A stretch of 64,000 nucleotides of DNA from Saccharina japonica (GCA_008828725.1 MEHQ01001601.1:21707-85706), one strand, 5' to 3'; shown: positions 20,406-29,926, numbered from the stretch's first letter. The notes: generated by a model from the sequence alone, not told the origin. Numbers and translations are program-made.

Positions 20406-21551
20406 CTACGGTGTTTGACCCCATACAGTACCTTGGCCTGGTTGCCTCTGCCCTATCTTCCCAGACTCTGATAGTCTACGAGACACTATATTAGCGTTCT
20501 CCGCGTTGTTCCAGGTATATACCTTGGAAGACTCTGAAGACTTCCATCTACCCTCCCTCTGGATCACTCTCTGCGGCACCTCCCCCCCGGCCGCCAGCGT
20601 GGTGGCCGCACCGATACGCAAAGAGTGGAGTCCAACCTCGCTAGGATCATCTCCTGCTTTCGCTACCACCTGGCGAAGCGCCTGAAGAGCCTCCGGATAC
20701 TTCCATACTCTATTCTCGTTACCGTACTGATACGACGACAAAGGGGCGCTTTCCGGCAATGTCAGATAAACCGACAATAATTCCACCATGAGAGCGACGG
20801 CGCCGCCGCCTGCTCCTACCCCGGAACGCGCCCCCCAGGCGTCATCGCGTGTACGCACAATAACCGACCCCTGTTGGGCTTGGTCGCCTTTATGGCCTCG
20901 AAAACGAACCTCGATGCTAGTGGCCTGGTGCCACTGCAACGAGGTCAACCGCCGCCCCCCCGCGTACACCGCTACGTCTCCCCTCGCTAAGCAATGCACC
21001 GGGTGTACCACTCCGGTAGGTGAGGCGAAAATTTCGTCGGACCTCGCTACAAAAAAATAACCCAACGCAAGCGACAACCAAATAATTCGGCCGCCCGGCC
21101 CCCACGACGGGGCTAGGTCTTGTCCTCCCAACAACGTGTCCCACGAGATGGGGCGACGAACTCTTTTCGTGGTACCTGCGACCACGTGCGACCTTGCAAC
21201 CCCCTTCAACGCACGTTTAGTAAGCGGCGACGACGTGGGCAACTCCATTTGCAAGTTGACGCGATGAAAATGTAACACGCCCGACAGTTTACTCGCAATA
21301 GTACCGGCTTGATTCCCTTCTGACACACACCACGCTATAAACTCGAGCAACGCCTGAATCTTATCGGTATCGGAGGCCGCCGAGTCGAAGTACGCGAGCT
21401 CCCCTATCACCCCCCGAAAAGCGGTCCAAGACCGGAAACCTGACGAATAAGCTCGGTGAGACGAAGGCGCAACTGACTGGCGGATGAGCTGGTTGCCAAC
21501 ACTCCGGAGCATAGCGCGACGCCCGCTGGCCCCAGTACCTGTCGGCGCCAA
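20406..21551 (-). CDS. Tyrosine recombinase (YR) of DIRS-like element
   Basis: A 381-codon ORF. In YR retroelements this enzyme integrates the DNA copy by site-specific recombination through a 3'-phosphotyrosine intermediate and makes no target duplication. The N-terminal core-binding part (about residues 15-130) resembles SAM-like DNA-binding regions (AYSSGFRSWTAF, ALLEFIAW). The catalytic domain shows the first Arg in FVARSDEIF (about residue 170), the HSLR box (about residue 310, HSLRIGAATTLAAGG) and the nucleophilic Tyr in SSKVYTW (about residue 345). All members of the R-HxxR-Y set are therefore present. The start overlaps the RNase H frame by about 145 nt, a usual arrangement in DIRS elements. 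The frame is intact, unlike its neighbours. The C-terminal tail beyond residue 365 is not conserved in kind. Confidence 0.9.
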   Translation of the reverse strand: MAPTGTGASGRRAMLRSVGNQLIRQSVAPSSHRAYSSGFRSWTAFRGVIGELAYFDSAASDTDKIQALLEFIAWCVSEGNQAGTIASKLSGVLHFHRVNLQMELPTSSPLTKRALKGVARSHVVAGTTKRVRRPISWDTLLGGQDLAPSWGPGGRIIWLSLALGYFFVARSDEIFASPTGVVHPVHCLARGDVAVYAGGRRLTSLQWHQATSIEVRFRGHKGDQAQQGSVIVRTRDDAWGARSGVGAGGGAVALMVELLSVYLTLPESAPLSSYQYGNENRVWKYPEALQALRQVVAKAGDDPSEVGLHSLRIGAATTLAAGGEVPQRVIQREGRWKSSESSKVYTWNNAENANIVSRRLSESGKIGQRQPGQGTVWGQTP

Positions 21552-21889
21552 GCAACGTCAGACCGGAACGTGTGGAGATTACCATCGATTGCTTCTGGCG
21601 CCCATCGTGATATGCCATCCGCGATAGTGTTCTCAACGCCAGCAACGTGCGACGCATCGAAGCACCACCCACTGCCTACTTCCAGACACCCCAAAAGACG
21701 CATCAGTGCCCCCGATCGGGGCTCCTTCCCCCCCTTGCATTTGGAAACCCACTGAACGGCGGACGTGTTGTCCCCCCGCATCAAGATGGTATCCCGTGCG
21801 TAACCAGGCAGTATTTTCAACTGCGTAACAAATATCCACACAGTTATCACCATGCCTAACAACTCGAGCACATCGAGAGATCGTTCCAA
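21407..21889 (-). CDS. RNase H domain, C-terminal part (frameshifted from RT)
   Basis: A 160-codon frame holding the later RNase H motifs: GDNTSAVQWV (about residues 40-49, catalytic Asp of the third block) and ASHVAGVENTIADGISRW (about residues 78-95, final block). RNase H removes the RNA strand after first-strand synthesis. It continues the 21856-22734 frame after a shift near 21860-21885, so this is one domain split over two frames. Its last 145 nt overlap the recombinase start. A single-base indel, real or from assembly, explains it best. Confidence 0.8.
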   Translation of the reverse strand: MERSLDVLELLGMVITVWIFVTQLKILPGYARDTILMRGDNTSAVQWVSKCKGGKEPRSGALMRLLGCLEVGSGWCFDASHVAGVENTIADGISRWAPEAIDGNLHTFRSDVAWRRQVLGPAGVALCSGVLATSSSASQLRLRLTELIRQVSGLGPLFGG

Positions 21890-22734
21890 CCTTTTACCGT
21901 CGTGCGCAGCCGCGTGCGCACGTCGGCATCAAGTCCAACGCGCCACCACACACCGGACCCGGGCTCGGGCCCCAAAAAGTAACCCCCCATAGCGTCACCG
22001 GAGGCGTCCGACCACAAAGTAAACGCCGGCGGCTGCATATAGCTACGGTACAAGGGGGCGGAAAACAACGCGCGGGAGAACCTAACCCTCCCGCCACCAA
22101 CAAAACGCCAAAATGACACGTCAGCGTGGAATTCAGGACCCAAACAGATCCGTGGGGACTGCGCCGCGCGTGAGTGGGATGCGTGGAACTTTGCGCCCCA
22201 CGCGCGAACGGGAGGCAAACCGACGTGGTTAAGCATACGCCGAACAAAATATTTTCCTGGCCGCACTACCTCACACAGGTGCAATAGACGGCCGATAAGC
22301 GAGCGTAACTCCGCCTCGGATGCCGCCTCGCGGTCCGAAGGCCACTCGCTTAGTGTGTCGCGAAGTCGCTCCATCTTTTCGACGGGAACGGAGACAGTCA
22401 TTGCCACGGTATCAATATCCCACCCTAGAGCGCACAAAGTGGTATCCCAAGGCGAAATCTTATGAGGAGAAAGCAGGGTGGGGTCCTTTGAGCGTCTCTC
22501 CCCAAAGAGCCGAAAATGGTCCGACGCCAGCGATGCGGACGCGCGTCTGCAGCGCCGACCATCGGACCACCACTGAACCTCCACCAATATTCCGTCATCT
22601 ACGTAGTATCGTGCGAAAAACGGACTATGCCTCCCCCCCCCTTGTCCACGGGGGGTCCGACAGTCAGGGGGCGGGGGGGGCATGCCGGTCGGTTGCTCTT
22701 GGCGGGGTAACCACGACATGCTGTGTCGCGTCAC
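21856..22734 (-). CDS. Reverse transcriptase palm/thumb and start of RNase H
   Basis: A 292-codon frame. FARYYVDDGILVEV (about residues 40-53) is the RT catalytic box, with the YVDD form common in LTR and DIRS elements. Following it are CALGWDIDTVAMTVSVP (primer grip/thumb region) and LRSLIGRLLHLCEVVRPGK (connection, typical of DIRS/Ty3-like RTs). FTLWSDASGDAMGGYFLG (about residues 238-255) is the first RNase H block. The ORF's first 25 or so residues are out-of-frame sequence, because the upstream RT part lies in another frame. The switch falls near G/C homopolymers (plus 22632-22681). Neighbours and order support one pol polyprotein. Confidence 0.85.
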   Translation of the reverse strand: MTRHSMSWLPRQEQPTGMPPPPPDCRTPRGQGGGRHSPFFARYYVDDGILVEVQWWSDGRRCRRASASLASDHFRLFGERRSKDPTLLSPHKISPWDTTLCALGWDIDTVAMTVSVPVEKMERLRDTLSEWPSDREAASEAELRSLIGRLLHLCEVVRPGKYFVRRMLNHVGLPPVRAWGAKFHASHSRAAQSPRICLGPEFHADVSFWRFVGGGRVRFSRALFSAPLYRSYMQPPAFTLWSDASGDAMGGYFLGPEPGSGVWWRVGLDADVRTRLRTTVKGWNDLSMCSSC

Positions 22735-23245
22735 TCCCCTGCTTCATGACGACGGCGTCGCCGTACGACGTGTGGCAATGTGCATGCTCAAGAGCTGCTG
22801 AAAACAAACAGAAGAACCCCGGCGAATTACGCCACCCAAACTGCAGCCAACGGTCGGCCACGACCCAATCGCGAAAACTGTACCCAAAAATGGGTGCCCC
22901 AGCCCACTGTACGCTAACCTGACGAAATGCCTCCGTGACGTCAATCTTACTCAAAACGATACGCGCGTGCGGTCCGAACTCCCGGCGTAGATACAGGATG
23001 CGCCAAATAATATCTCGCAGCACGCGGCCTAAAGCCACGGGGGGGGGGGCTTTCTCGAAATCAGTGTCAGCATTGACACTACGTGCGGACGAAGATACCG
23101 GAAACGTCAAATCGTGTATAATCCGAATTTTAGACGGAGATACGACCACGGCCATTGGATAAACCCGCAGGTTTGGGATGATATGCGCCTCGCGGCGCGG
23201 AAAAATGAACGCCCACCCGAACCGTACGCCGTCAAAAAATCTTAG
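22664..23245 (-). CDS. Reverse transcriptase fingers/palm, N-terminal part
   Basis: The minus-strand frame has an ATG at 23155, but RT homology clearly extends upstream of it (VRFGWAFIFPRREAHIIPNL before the Met), so the ATG is not the true start. Motifs seen: KIRIIHDLTFPVS (block 1), VLSKIDVTEAFRQVSVQWA (palm block A with catalytic Asp) and LQFGWRNSPGFFCLFSAAL (block B). The domain continues in the 21856-22734 frame with YVDD. The last 20-25 residues here are out of frame. It acts in target-RNA copying, with RNase H, in a cytoplasmic or nuclear particle as known for the family. Confidence 0.85.
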   Translation of the reverse strand, partial: LRFFDGVRFGWAFIFPRREAHIIPNLRVYPMAVVVSPSKIRIIHDLTFPVSSSARSVNADTDFEKAPPPVALGRVLRDIIWRILYLRREFGPHARIVLSKIDVTEAFRQVSVQWAGAPIFGYSFRDWVVADRWLQFGWRNSPGFFCLFSAALEHAHCHTSYGDAVVMKQGSDATQHVVVTPPRATDRHAPPAP

Positions 23246-23747
23246 CGAGGATACTGACGGAGTGTGGGGCTACACTGCGATGATTTGAGTACGCCAAGGC
23301 CGCGCCGATGTCCGAACCCCCCTCGACGTGAACGGGGGCACCGTGTTCAGCGATAGCCGCCAACTGCTCCACTTCAGGGAACCCTTTTTGTCGACCTAAA
23401 CCAAAAAACGAATCCTAGCTGCTTTCACACGCGGAACGTCCAGGGCTGTTTCGATGGCCTGCATACACTCAAACCGGTAATCATTCGCCCGAAAAAAATG
23501 TGTATTAACACTCAGCCACTTGGCCCATGATCTCCAACCTGACCGCACTATTCTGCGATGCTACACGCGGCATATCTTGCAACAGCGACACGCACTGGTT
23601 AAAAATACCCGTCACGTCTGATGTACCCGTCCCACCTGGGCCCCCAACAAACGCCGATCCTGGACGTACGCTCTGTGCATCTCGCGCTGCCACTTCCGTA
23701 CGCCTAATGGTCGGTCTCAACCCCGCTAAGGGGCGAGGCCCGTCCCC
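23246..23747 (-). pseudogene. Degenerate gag-pol junction
   Basis: Stops break all frames between the gag-like ORF and RT. A 71-codon remnant (23505-23720) in the gag frame continues past the gag stop (SAFVGGPGGTGTSDVTGIFN). This is part of the retrotransposon; no separate gene is recognised. Confidence 0.5.
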
Positions 23748-24608
23748 CTATTCACCAGCTCTGGTCGCCGAGGAGCGGGTGGAAGCCCCCGCGCTCGGCG
23801 CCCGACTGCCGCCGCCGCCGCTGCCGCTGCCATCGCTACCGGCTGCCCCGGCATTACCCTTGCCCTTGTCCTTCTTGGCCGGAGCTTTCGCCGCGGCAGG
23901 GATGCCGTCGGCGACGTCGCCGCCGGCAGACCCACCCCCGGCACCCGCCCGGCGCTTGACGCCAGCGCCCGCCGTGCGAGGGTGATTAACGTGCGTGTAC
24001 ATGCACATGTCGCCGAAACGGCATTTCCCTCTCTTCGCCCACTGCCGGCGCTCGCCGTCCCGGCCATCGGTCGTTATGGTGAGGGCGAGGCGGAGTTGCT
24101 GGACATCCGCGTTGATGAGGCCGCCAAATGAGACGTACGCGGTTGGGCGAAGCCACCGCGGCACCGGGATGGGAGGGAAACCATTCACCGGCCGGGGGTA
24201 GGCCCAGCGGTGGCCGTAGAAGTCGGAGACGGCCCGTAGGTCCAGCGTGAACCTCTCCAAGTCCTTCTTGACCAGGTTCGCCAGCCTGGCCTGGTTCACC
24301 ATGCTGACGACGATCGCGAAGTGCTCCATTACGTGATCGTGTAGGAGCTTGGCCCCTGTATTGAACGCTTGGCGAAACGCCTCGATACGAGCGCGCTCCG
24401 CTTGGAGTTTCGCGGGGTCCTGCGGAACCCCGCGAGTCGCGATCGTCATGATCGCGTGCCCGAGGATGCTCAGGTGCTGTGCCAACGGCAGTTTGATGCT
24501 GCCCCCCCCGCGCGGTGCGAAGGCCTGGAAATTGATGCCGTCCATGGGCTCGAACATGGTGTGGACGCCAGCCGAGATGTCCACAGGGTCCCCCATGTAC
24601 CTCTGCAC
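23748..24608 (-). CDS. Gag-like protein with CCCH-like zinc knuckle
   Basis: A 286-codon frame. Residues 1-170 are a mostly helical-looking region (LAQHLSILGHAIMTIATRGV, then EAFRQAFNTGAKLLHDHVME). At about residues 190-205, RRQWAKRGKCRFGDMCMYTH gives C-x5-C-x3-H, the last three ligands of a CCCH finger; the first Cys is not visible. A Gly/Ala/Lys/Ser-rich basic tail follows, typical of nucleic-acid-binding gag ends. Position upstream of RT in the same element supports a capsid or nucleocapsid role. It is in the same frame as the Gly-rich ORF upstream, separated by one TAA (24618-24620). Confidence 0.7.
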   Translation of the reverse strand: MQRYMGDPVDISAGVHTMFEPMDGINFQAFAPRGGGSIKLPLAQHLSILGHAIMTIATRGVPQDPAKLQAERARIEAFRQAFNTGAKLLHDHVMEHFAIVVSMVNQARLANLVKKDLERFTLDLRAVSDFYGHRWAYPRPVNGFPPIPVPRWLRPTAYVSFGGLINADVQQLRLALTITTDGRDGERRQWAKRGKCRFGDMCMYTHVNHPRTAGAGVKRRAGAGGGSAGGDVADGIPAAAKAPAKKDKGKGNAGAAGSDGSGSGGGGSRAPSAGASTRSSATRAGE

Positions 24609-24617
24609 AACCAGCCT

Positions 24618-25622
24618 TTACATCGACGCCGGGCGGCCCCCGCAGATGACCTGCCACAGTCGTGTCGTGGGGTGCGCCCACGATGCCACCACACGACTGG
24701 TCATTATCTTCGACACCTGTTTTCCGAGCGGCGTAAGCTGGTTGCCGGCTGTGTCGTGCACGGCCTGGCCGGCCGCCGGCGTGCCCCGCACGTCGTGGGC
24801 TGCGTGGCCGAAGGGGTTCAATAGGGGGTTGGTGGCTCCGACCCCGCTCGGGCCACCACCGTAACCGACCCCCCCCGGGCCCACGGCGAGCCCGCCCGGC
24901 TGTCCGTAGGGGGAAATGTAGGGGGCGCCGGTCGCTGAGGCACCGCCGAAGCTGAGTCCCCCCCCGGCGCCCCCGGCGATCCCGCTCGCCAATCCGTAGG
25001 GGGCGCCGACGGCCCCGGCGCCGCCCAGACTACCACCGTATCCAATCCCCCCCGAGGCCCCGGCGATCCCACCCGCCTGCCCGGGGAGGGCACCAGTAGC
25101 TGCGGCACCTCCCAGAGAACCGCCGTATCCAACCCCCCCTCCCGGGTCAACGGTGAGCCCGCCCACTTGTCCGGGCAGGCCAGCGTAGACATGCGTGCCC
25201 CCCACAGCAGGGTGGCCGACGAGGCCGGAGGTCGGTGGGAGGGCGTCGACGGTGGGGCCCCCGAACGGCTGCCCGAGCGTGCCTACTCCGGCGTGACCGC
25301 CGGCGAGGCTGGGAACCCTTGCGACGAGGCTCCCGGGTGGCTGACCAACCGGACCAGGGACCCCGGCGGCGAGGCTCCCGGGTGGCTGACCAAGCGGACC
25401 AGGGACCCCGGCGACGAGGCTCCCGGGTGGCTGACCAAGCAGAGCAGTGCTGGCGAGGCCGTGACCCGGCAAGGAGGCTCCGGTCGCGGAGACGCCGGGA
25501 TGCCCGCCGACGCTGCCGCCGCCGTCGGCGCTACCCCCGGAGTGAGGTCTGCAGGTGGTGTCGACGATGTCGTCGACAGTTCTCCGGAAGGCCTCTTTTA
25601 TCTGAGCCATCTCATTTACCAT
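24618..25622 (-). CDS. Gly-rich ORF1 of the YR retrotransposon (5' part of gag?)
   Basis: A 334-codon frame. The N-terminus (MVNEMAQIKEAFRRTVDDIV) looks like a short amphipathic helix. It is followed by repeats rich in Gly, Ala, Val and Pro: three GQPPGSLVA-type units near residues 65-105, then GGVGYGGSLGGAGA-type units to about residue 270. The end (LTPLGKQVSKIMTSRVVASW onward) is non-repetitive and leads in frame, after one TAA, into the gag-like ORF. The two ORFs are probably one protein broken by a point stop, or a stop-read-through pair. No catalytic motif is present. Confidence 0.65.
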   Translation of the reverse strand: MVNEMAQIKEAFRRTVDDIVDTTCRPHSGGSADGGGSVGGHPGVSATGASLPGHGLASTALLGQPPGSLVAGVPGPLGQPPGSLAAGVPGPVGQPPGSLVARVPSLAGGHAGVGTLGQPFGGPTVDALPPTSGLVGHPAVGGTHVYAGLPGQVGGLTVDPGGGVGYGGSLGGAAATGALPGQAGGIAGASGGIGYGGSLGGAGAVGAPYGLASGIAGGAGGGLSFGGASATGAPYISPYGQPGGLAVGPGGVGYGGGPSGVGATNPLLNPFGHAAHDVRGTPAAGQAVHDTAGNQLTPLGKQVSKIMTSRVVASWAHPTTRLWQVICGGRPASM

Positions 25623-26235
25623 CTCCTGCCTTAGAGTGGCGACATCCCCGTCGCTGTCAAGGTGTTTGGTGAATAGTTGTCTGTCAAGGGGTTCAAAGTC
25701 TGGAAAGGCCGTGACCCGGTAAGGAGGCTCCGGTCGCGGAGACGCCGGGATGCCCGCCGACCCTGCCGCCGCCGTCGGCGCTCCCCCCGGAGTGAGGTCT
25801 GCAGGTGATGTCGACGATGTCGTCGACAGTTCTCCGGAAGGCCTCTTTCATCTGAGCCATCTCATTTACCATCTCCTGCCTTAGAGTGGCGACATCCCCG
25901 TCGCTGTTGGGTCACGGCCTTTCCAGACTTTGAACCCCTTGACAGACAACTATTCACCAAACACCCTGACAGCGACGGGGATGTCGCCACTCTAAGGCAG
26001 GAGATGGTAAATGAGATGGCTCAGATAAAAGAGGCCTTCCGGAGAACTGTCGACGACATCGTCGACACCACCTGCAGACCTCACTCCGGGGGGAGCGCCG
26101 ACGGTGGCGGCAGGGTCGGCGGGCATCCCGGCGTCTCCGCGACCGGAGCCTCCTTGCCAGGTCACGGCCTCTCCAGACTTTGAACCCCTTGACAGACAAC
26201 TATTCACCAAACACCTTGACAGACAGCCTTGACAA
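25461..26235. repeat. Triplicated block at the element's 5' end: two direct, one inverted
   Basis: A block of about 185-200 bp (GGAGGCTCCGGTCGCGGAGA ... GAGTGGCGACATCCCCGTCG) occurs at about 25470-25660, again directly at 25723-25907, and inverted at about 25964-26158. A 60-bp linker (AAGGTGTTTGGTGAATAGTT ... AAAGTCTGGAAAGGCCGTGA) flanks these copies in matching orientation at about 25659-25715, inverted at 25914-25972 and inverted again at 26162-26222. The Gly-rich ORF's first codons lie in the first block. Inverted repeats at the ends are a hallmark of DIRS-type elements; a rearranged terminus is the alternative. Confidence 0.8.
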
Positions 26236-27178
26236 GATAAGGCATGGGACATGAAAAAACATCCCCGGTTTTCAAAAACGCCGTACAAAATCACTGAAAA
26301 CTTCAATATGTTTATTTTATGGTACACAACACTGCAGGTCAATCTGATTTTCTTCGAGAACAACGAGGGGTTTCCACATGAGTTCTGGAGGAATTATTAT
26401 ACCGGGGATAGGGGACATTTTGGCTTGACAACGCCAAAGGCCTTGACAGACAACCTTGACGCTTGGCAAACTTGACACTTGACCGTCAACCGACATCTTT
26501 GCTTGCTGCATTGTATACCAGCATACTACCAAGTAACGCGAAAACCCAAACGTGATAGCGTCACCTGTGAAGTATAATACGAAAATATGACAATATGAAG
26601 ATATACTATTGATATTGTCATACTTCGAAGTATCATATAATGTGTACATACGAAATTCGACGCGAGTCGACGAGGGAAGAAAGTGCTGAAAGCTTCTCGC
26701 GATAAAAATGCAAGGCACGTACCGTAGGAGAAGAGCCTACTTAGTGACCCCGGACCTGAGTTACGACTAACAAAGAGGGAGAGAGAAAAGAAGGGCGAAG
26801 ATAACAAATTGTAATTGTATGGAAAAAAAAACACAAAAAAATACGAGGTTCCCCTTCGGGATGTTGGTCACTTGAAGTCCCGGGGGTGTCGCAAGTTGAC
26901 AAGGGATTGCACAATCTTCGAAGTTTTCTTTTGGGAGCAACATGTGGCATACATGGGCTGATGTATTTTTATTTTTTATTTTTATTTTTTCCAAAGGAAA
27001 TTCACGTACTGCTGTATATTGTACATAGTAGCGAGAGAGCGAGAGCCATTCCTAACGAAAAACATATCCCGATGTCATATGTGCGGCACATTAGTGGGGT
27101 CACGGTGTTAATAAACTTTATTTAGGACCTGGCGCTGCTGGATGCAGACGTATCTGATGAAGTAGTGGTGTACCCATT

Positions 27179-27275
27179 TTAACCCTTTCAGAACTGGAGT
27201 CCCGTTTTGGGGACAAATTACTTATAATTAGAGTGGATTGTCCCCAAAACGGGACTGCAGTCCTAAAAGGGTTAA
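27179..27275. mobile_element. piggyBac-type MITE (TTAA-flanked), right copy
   Basis: Same 97-bp structure as at 17931: TTAACCCTTT, perfect inner arms and AAAGGGTTAA. It was duplicated as part of the long direct repeat, so it is not an independent insertion. Confidence 0.75.
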
Positions 27276-28510
27276 TAAGACCATCCGGTCCGGTTTAAGG
27301 TCATAGTAGAGGTAAGACCAAGGTAAATCGGCTTGTCACGGGGAAATATCCAGTGCAAAACCATCCGGTTTAAGGCCATAGTAGAAATAAGACCACGTAA
27401 ATCGGCTTGTCACGTAGGAAATACCCATTTTAAGACCATCCGGTTCAAGGCCATAGTAGAGATAAGACCAAGTAAATCGGCTTGTCACGGGAAAATGCCC
27501 ATTTCATACCATCCGGTTTGAGGCCATATTAGAGATAAGACCAAGGTAAATCAGCTTGTCACAGGAAAATACCCTTTTCAAGACCACCCGGTTTAAGGCC
27601 ATAGTAGAGATGAGACCAGGTAAATCGGCTTGTCACGGGGAAATACCCATTTTAAGACCATCCGGTTTAAGGTCATAGTAAAGATTAGACCACGCAGGTT
27701 TAAGGCCATAGTAGATATAAGACCAAGGTAACTCGGCTTGTCACGGGGAAGTACCCATTTTAAGACCATCCGGTCTAAGGCAGTAGATATAAGACCAGGT
27801 AAATCGGCTTGTCACGGGGAAATACCCATTTTAAGACCATCCGGTTTAAGGCTATAGTAGATATAAGACCACGTAAATCGGCTTGTCACGGGGAAATACC
27901 AATTTCAAGAATATCCGGTTTAAGGCCATTGTAGATATAAGACCACGTAAATCGGCTCGTCACGGGGAAATACCCATTTTAAGACCAACCGGTTTAAGGC
28001 CATTGTAGAGATAAGACCAAGGTAAATCGGCTTGTCACGGGGAAATACCCATTTTAAGACTATTCGGTTTAAGACCATAGTAGATATATGACCACGTAAA
28101 TCGGCTTGTCACGGGGAAATATCCATTTTAAGACCAACCGGTTTAAGACCATAGTAGATATAAGACCACGTAAATCGGCTTGTCACGGGGAAATATCATT
28201 TTTAAGACCAACCGGTTTAAGACCATAGTATATAGAGCTAAGACCAAGGTAAACCGGCTTGTCACGGGCAAATACCCATTTTAAGACCAACCGGTTTAAG
28301 ACCATAGTATATAGAGCTAAGACCAAGGTACATCGGCTTGTCACGGGCAAATAACCACTTTAAAATCATCCGGTTTAAGGCCATAGTAGAGATAAGACCA
28401 AGGTAAACCGGCTTGTCACGGGGAGAAAAAACTACTTGGAGTTAGTATGGTCAGTAGAAAAAGACAAGACCATTCGAGTAGAGATAATACCACGTTTTGA
28501 AGCATGTCAC
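27276..28510 (+). repeat. 74-bp satellite array, right
   Basis: About 15 units matching the left array unit by unit up to the point where the left array repeats a block. It is followed by the spacer GGAGTTAGTATGGTCAGTAG, present once here and twice on the left. Confidence 0.95.
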
Positions 28511-28680
28511 GAGGTGGCCTTAAAATGGGTGCTATATACAAGTAGCAGTACCGTTATGCAACTGCCGGCAACTGCTGCTGTGTTATGTTTCGGTATATAT
28601 GTGGCGTATAAGTTACTAAAGCAGCAGTGCGTACCCACCAGGAGTAACTGCTTTCGTCGATGTTGTTCTGGTTTGTTGTA

Positions 28681-29020
28681 GCTCATGTTAATGGGTGGTA
28701 GCAACATAATCTGCACGATCTGTATGATCTGTATGATCTGTATGATCTGTATGATCTACCTCATGTTGCCGGGTGGTATCCATATAATGTGCATGATCTT
28801 AAGTTCATGTTGCCTGGGTTGGATCTGTACTATATACGTATGCAAGATCCTGCACACCCTCTCACAACGGCAGCAGGTCAGGAACTAGATGATTTACTGC
28901 GGACAGATAGATCGATAGATCATGATCTGTTGGAGGTGTTTGATATTGAAGGAACTAGATGATTTACTGCGGACAGATAGATCGATAGATCATGATCTGT
29001 TGGAGGTTGTTTGATATTGA
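28681..29020 (+). repeat. Dispersed repeat E, copy 4 (right direct repeat and beyond)
   Basis: As at 19905, with a further tandem tail unit (GGAACTAGATGATTTACTGC, ATCGATAGATCATGATCTGT) to 29020. Confidence 0.7.
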
Positions 29021-29324
29021 AGCCAAACGTTCCTTACATTTCACGGACAGATTGGTACCTATCCAAGACAAGAGAACTCCACCGATAAAAAACGAACTCC
29101 ACCGATAAAAAACGCACGCAACTGTCATAAATATAGCTACCTGTCATAACCTAGCCAACTGTTACTAGCTAGTCTTCGAGTTCTAGTCAGCCAAGAAGTC
29201 GCACAGCCCTGCTTTCCTTTCGCAGTCGACCCTGTGTGTTTACTAGGTATTCCTCGGGGAGTTGCCTATTTCGCAGCCCCTGCCTTTCCTTTCGTAGTTG
29301 CCCCTTCGGATTATTACCTACGGA
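29021..29324. other. Non-coding stretch
   Basis: It has a tandem pair of CTCCACCGATAAAAAACG (29078-29112) and CTCGGGGAGTTGCCTATTTC (29255), which recurs at 29702. No exon. Confidence 0.4.
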
Positions 29325-29682
29325 GAACCCTGCAGTAGTAAATAAGGACCAAATATTGTTAGTAAAGATTGATGAATGAGCAATCCCACGGTAGGGGTAC
29401 CACTTTTTGGCTCAATATTTTCAGACCGGTTGAGCTCCTCACGTTAGTAACCACCGGATAATGTTATCATTTTACTGGTATGTTTGTTTTTGGACTACCG
29501 CATTGGAAGGTTTGATCGGGTTGCGCGAACGAATGTCTCCGAGGTCATGTTTGGGGTGAGATATTGACCTCCTCATGTGAGGAGCTCAGAAAAGTCTGCT
29601 GCGCCCCTACCGTGGAATGAGTCAAATATGTATGCTTTTGGGTGTACCGTAGGCCCTATTTACTACATTAGCCCACCCCGTC
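29325..29682 (+). mobile_element. MITE family M1, copy 3, interrupted
   Basis: Left part TAGTAAATAAGGACCAAATA with TTGTTAGTAAA and right part TGTACCGTAGGCCCTATTTA, CTACATTAGCCCACCCCGT match M1, but about 256 bp of foreign sequence separates them (see 29367-29623). Confidence 0.75.
29367..29623. mobile_element. Inverted-repeat element nested in M1
   Basis: It occupies the middle of the M1 copy. Ends share CCACGGTAGGGG (left, about 29387) and CCCCTACCGTGG (right, about 29604), extended imperfectly by GAATGAG and GACTCAT-like flanks. Non-coding, about 256 bp. Confidence 0.6.
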
Positions 29683-29926
29683 CGTATTCGTAGCTATTTC
29701 TCGGGGAGTTGCCTATATGTTGGTTTTTCTCCCCGGCCATGAAGAACAGGATGGCGGTCCTCTATTTACAGTGTCAGTATGCAAGATAAGTATGGATATA
29801 CACACCCTTCCGTTACTCCTGGTACATATTATACATATATATTTTTATCCTGTCTTTGATTGGGCGCTCTGGGTTACGCATACATGATACCTGGTATCAT
29901 ACTTGGGAAGTACATCTCCCGCCGGG

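Larger units (their letters stand above)
20306..26235 (-). mobile_element. Tyrosine-recombinase (DIRS-like) retrotransposon
   Basis: The minus strand reads: Gly-rich ORF, gag-like ORF, reverse transcriptase, RNase H, then an overlapping tyrosine recombinase. RT-RH followed by a YR domain instead of a DDE integrase defines the DIRS order (DIRS, Ngaro, PAT, VIPER groups). The upstream end (plus 25461-26235) carries a block present twice direct and once inverted, and the whole lies between 2.5-3 kb direct repeats. The pol frames are interrupted (frames change near 22670 and 21870) and the gag has in-frame stops, so this copy is probably inactive unless the shifts are homopolymer errors. Exact termini are uncertain. 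Confidence 0.85.
26500..28975 (+). repeat. Long direct repeat, right copy (2.48 kb)
   Basis: Starts TGCTTGCTGCATTGTATACC as at 17244 and carries the same modules in the same order. It lacks the extra 470-bp satellite block of the left copy and has one more repeat E tail unit after 28975. The first 150 bp have small indels against the left copy; the rest is nearly identical, implying a recent duplication or gene conversion. Confidence 0.85.

Noticed and set aside
23986-24864. Long plus and minus frames overlapping the gag region
   Set aside because: They are shadows of the high-GC gag frame, without domain motifs.
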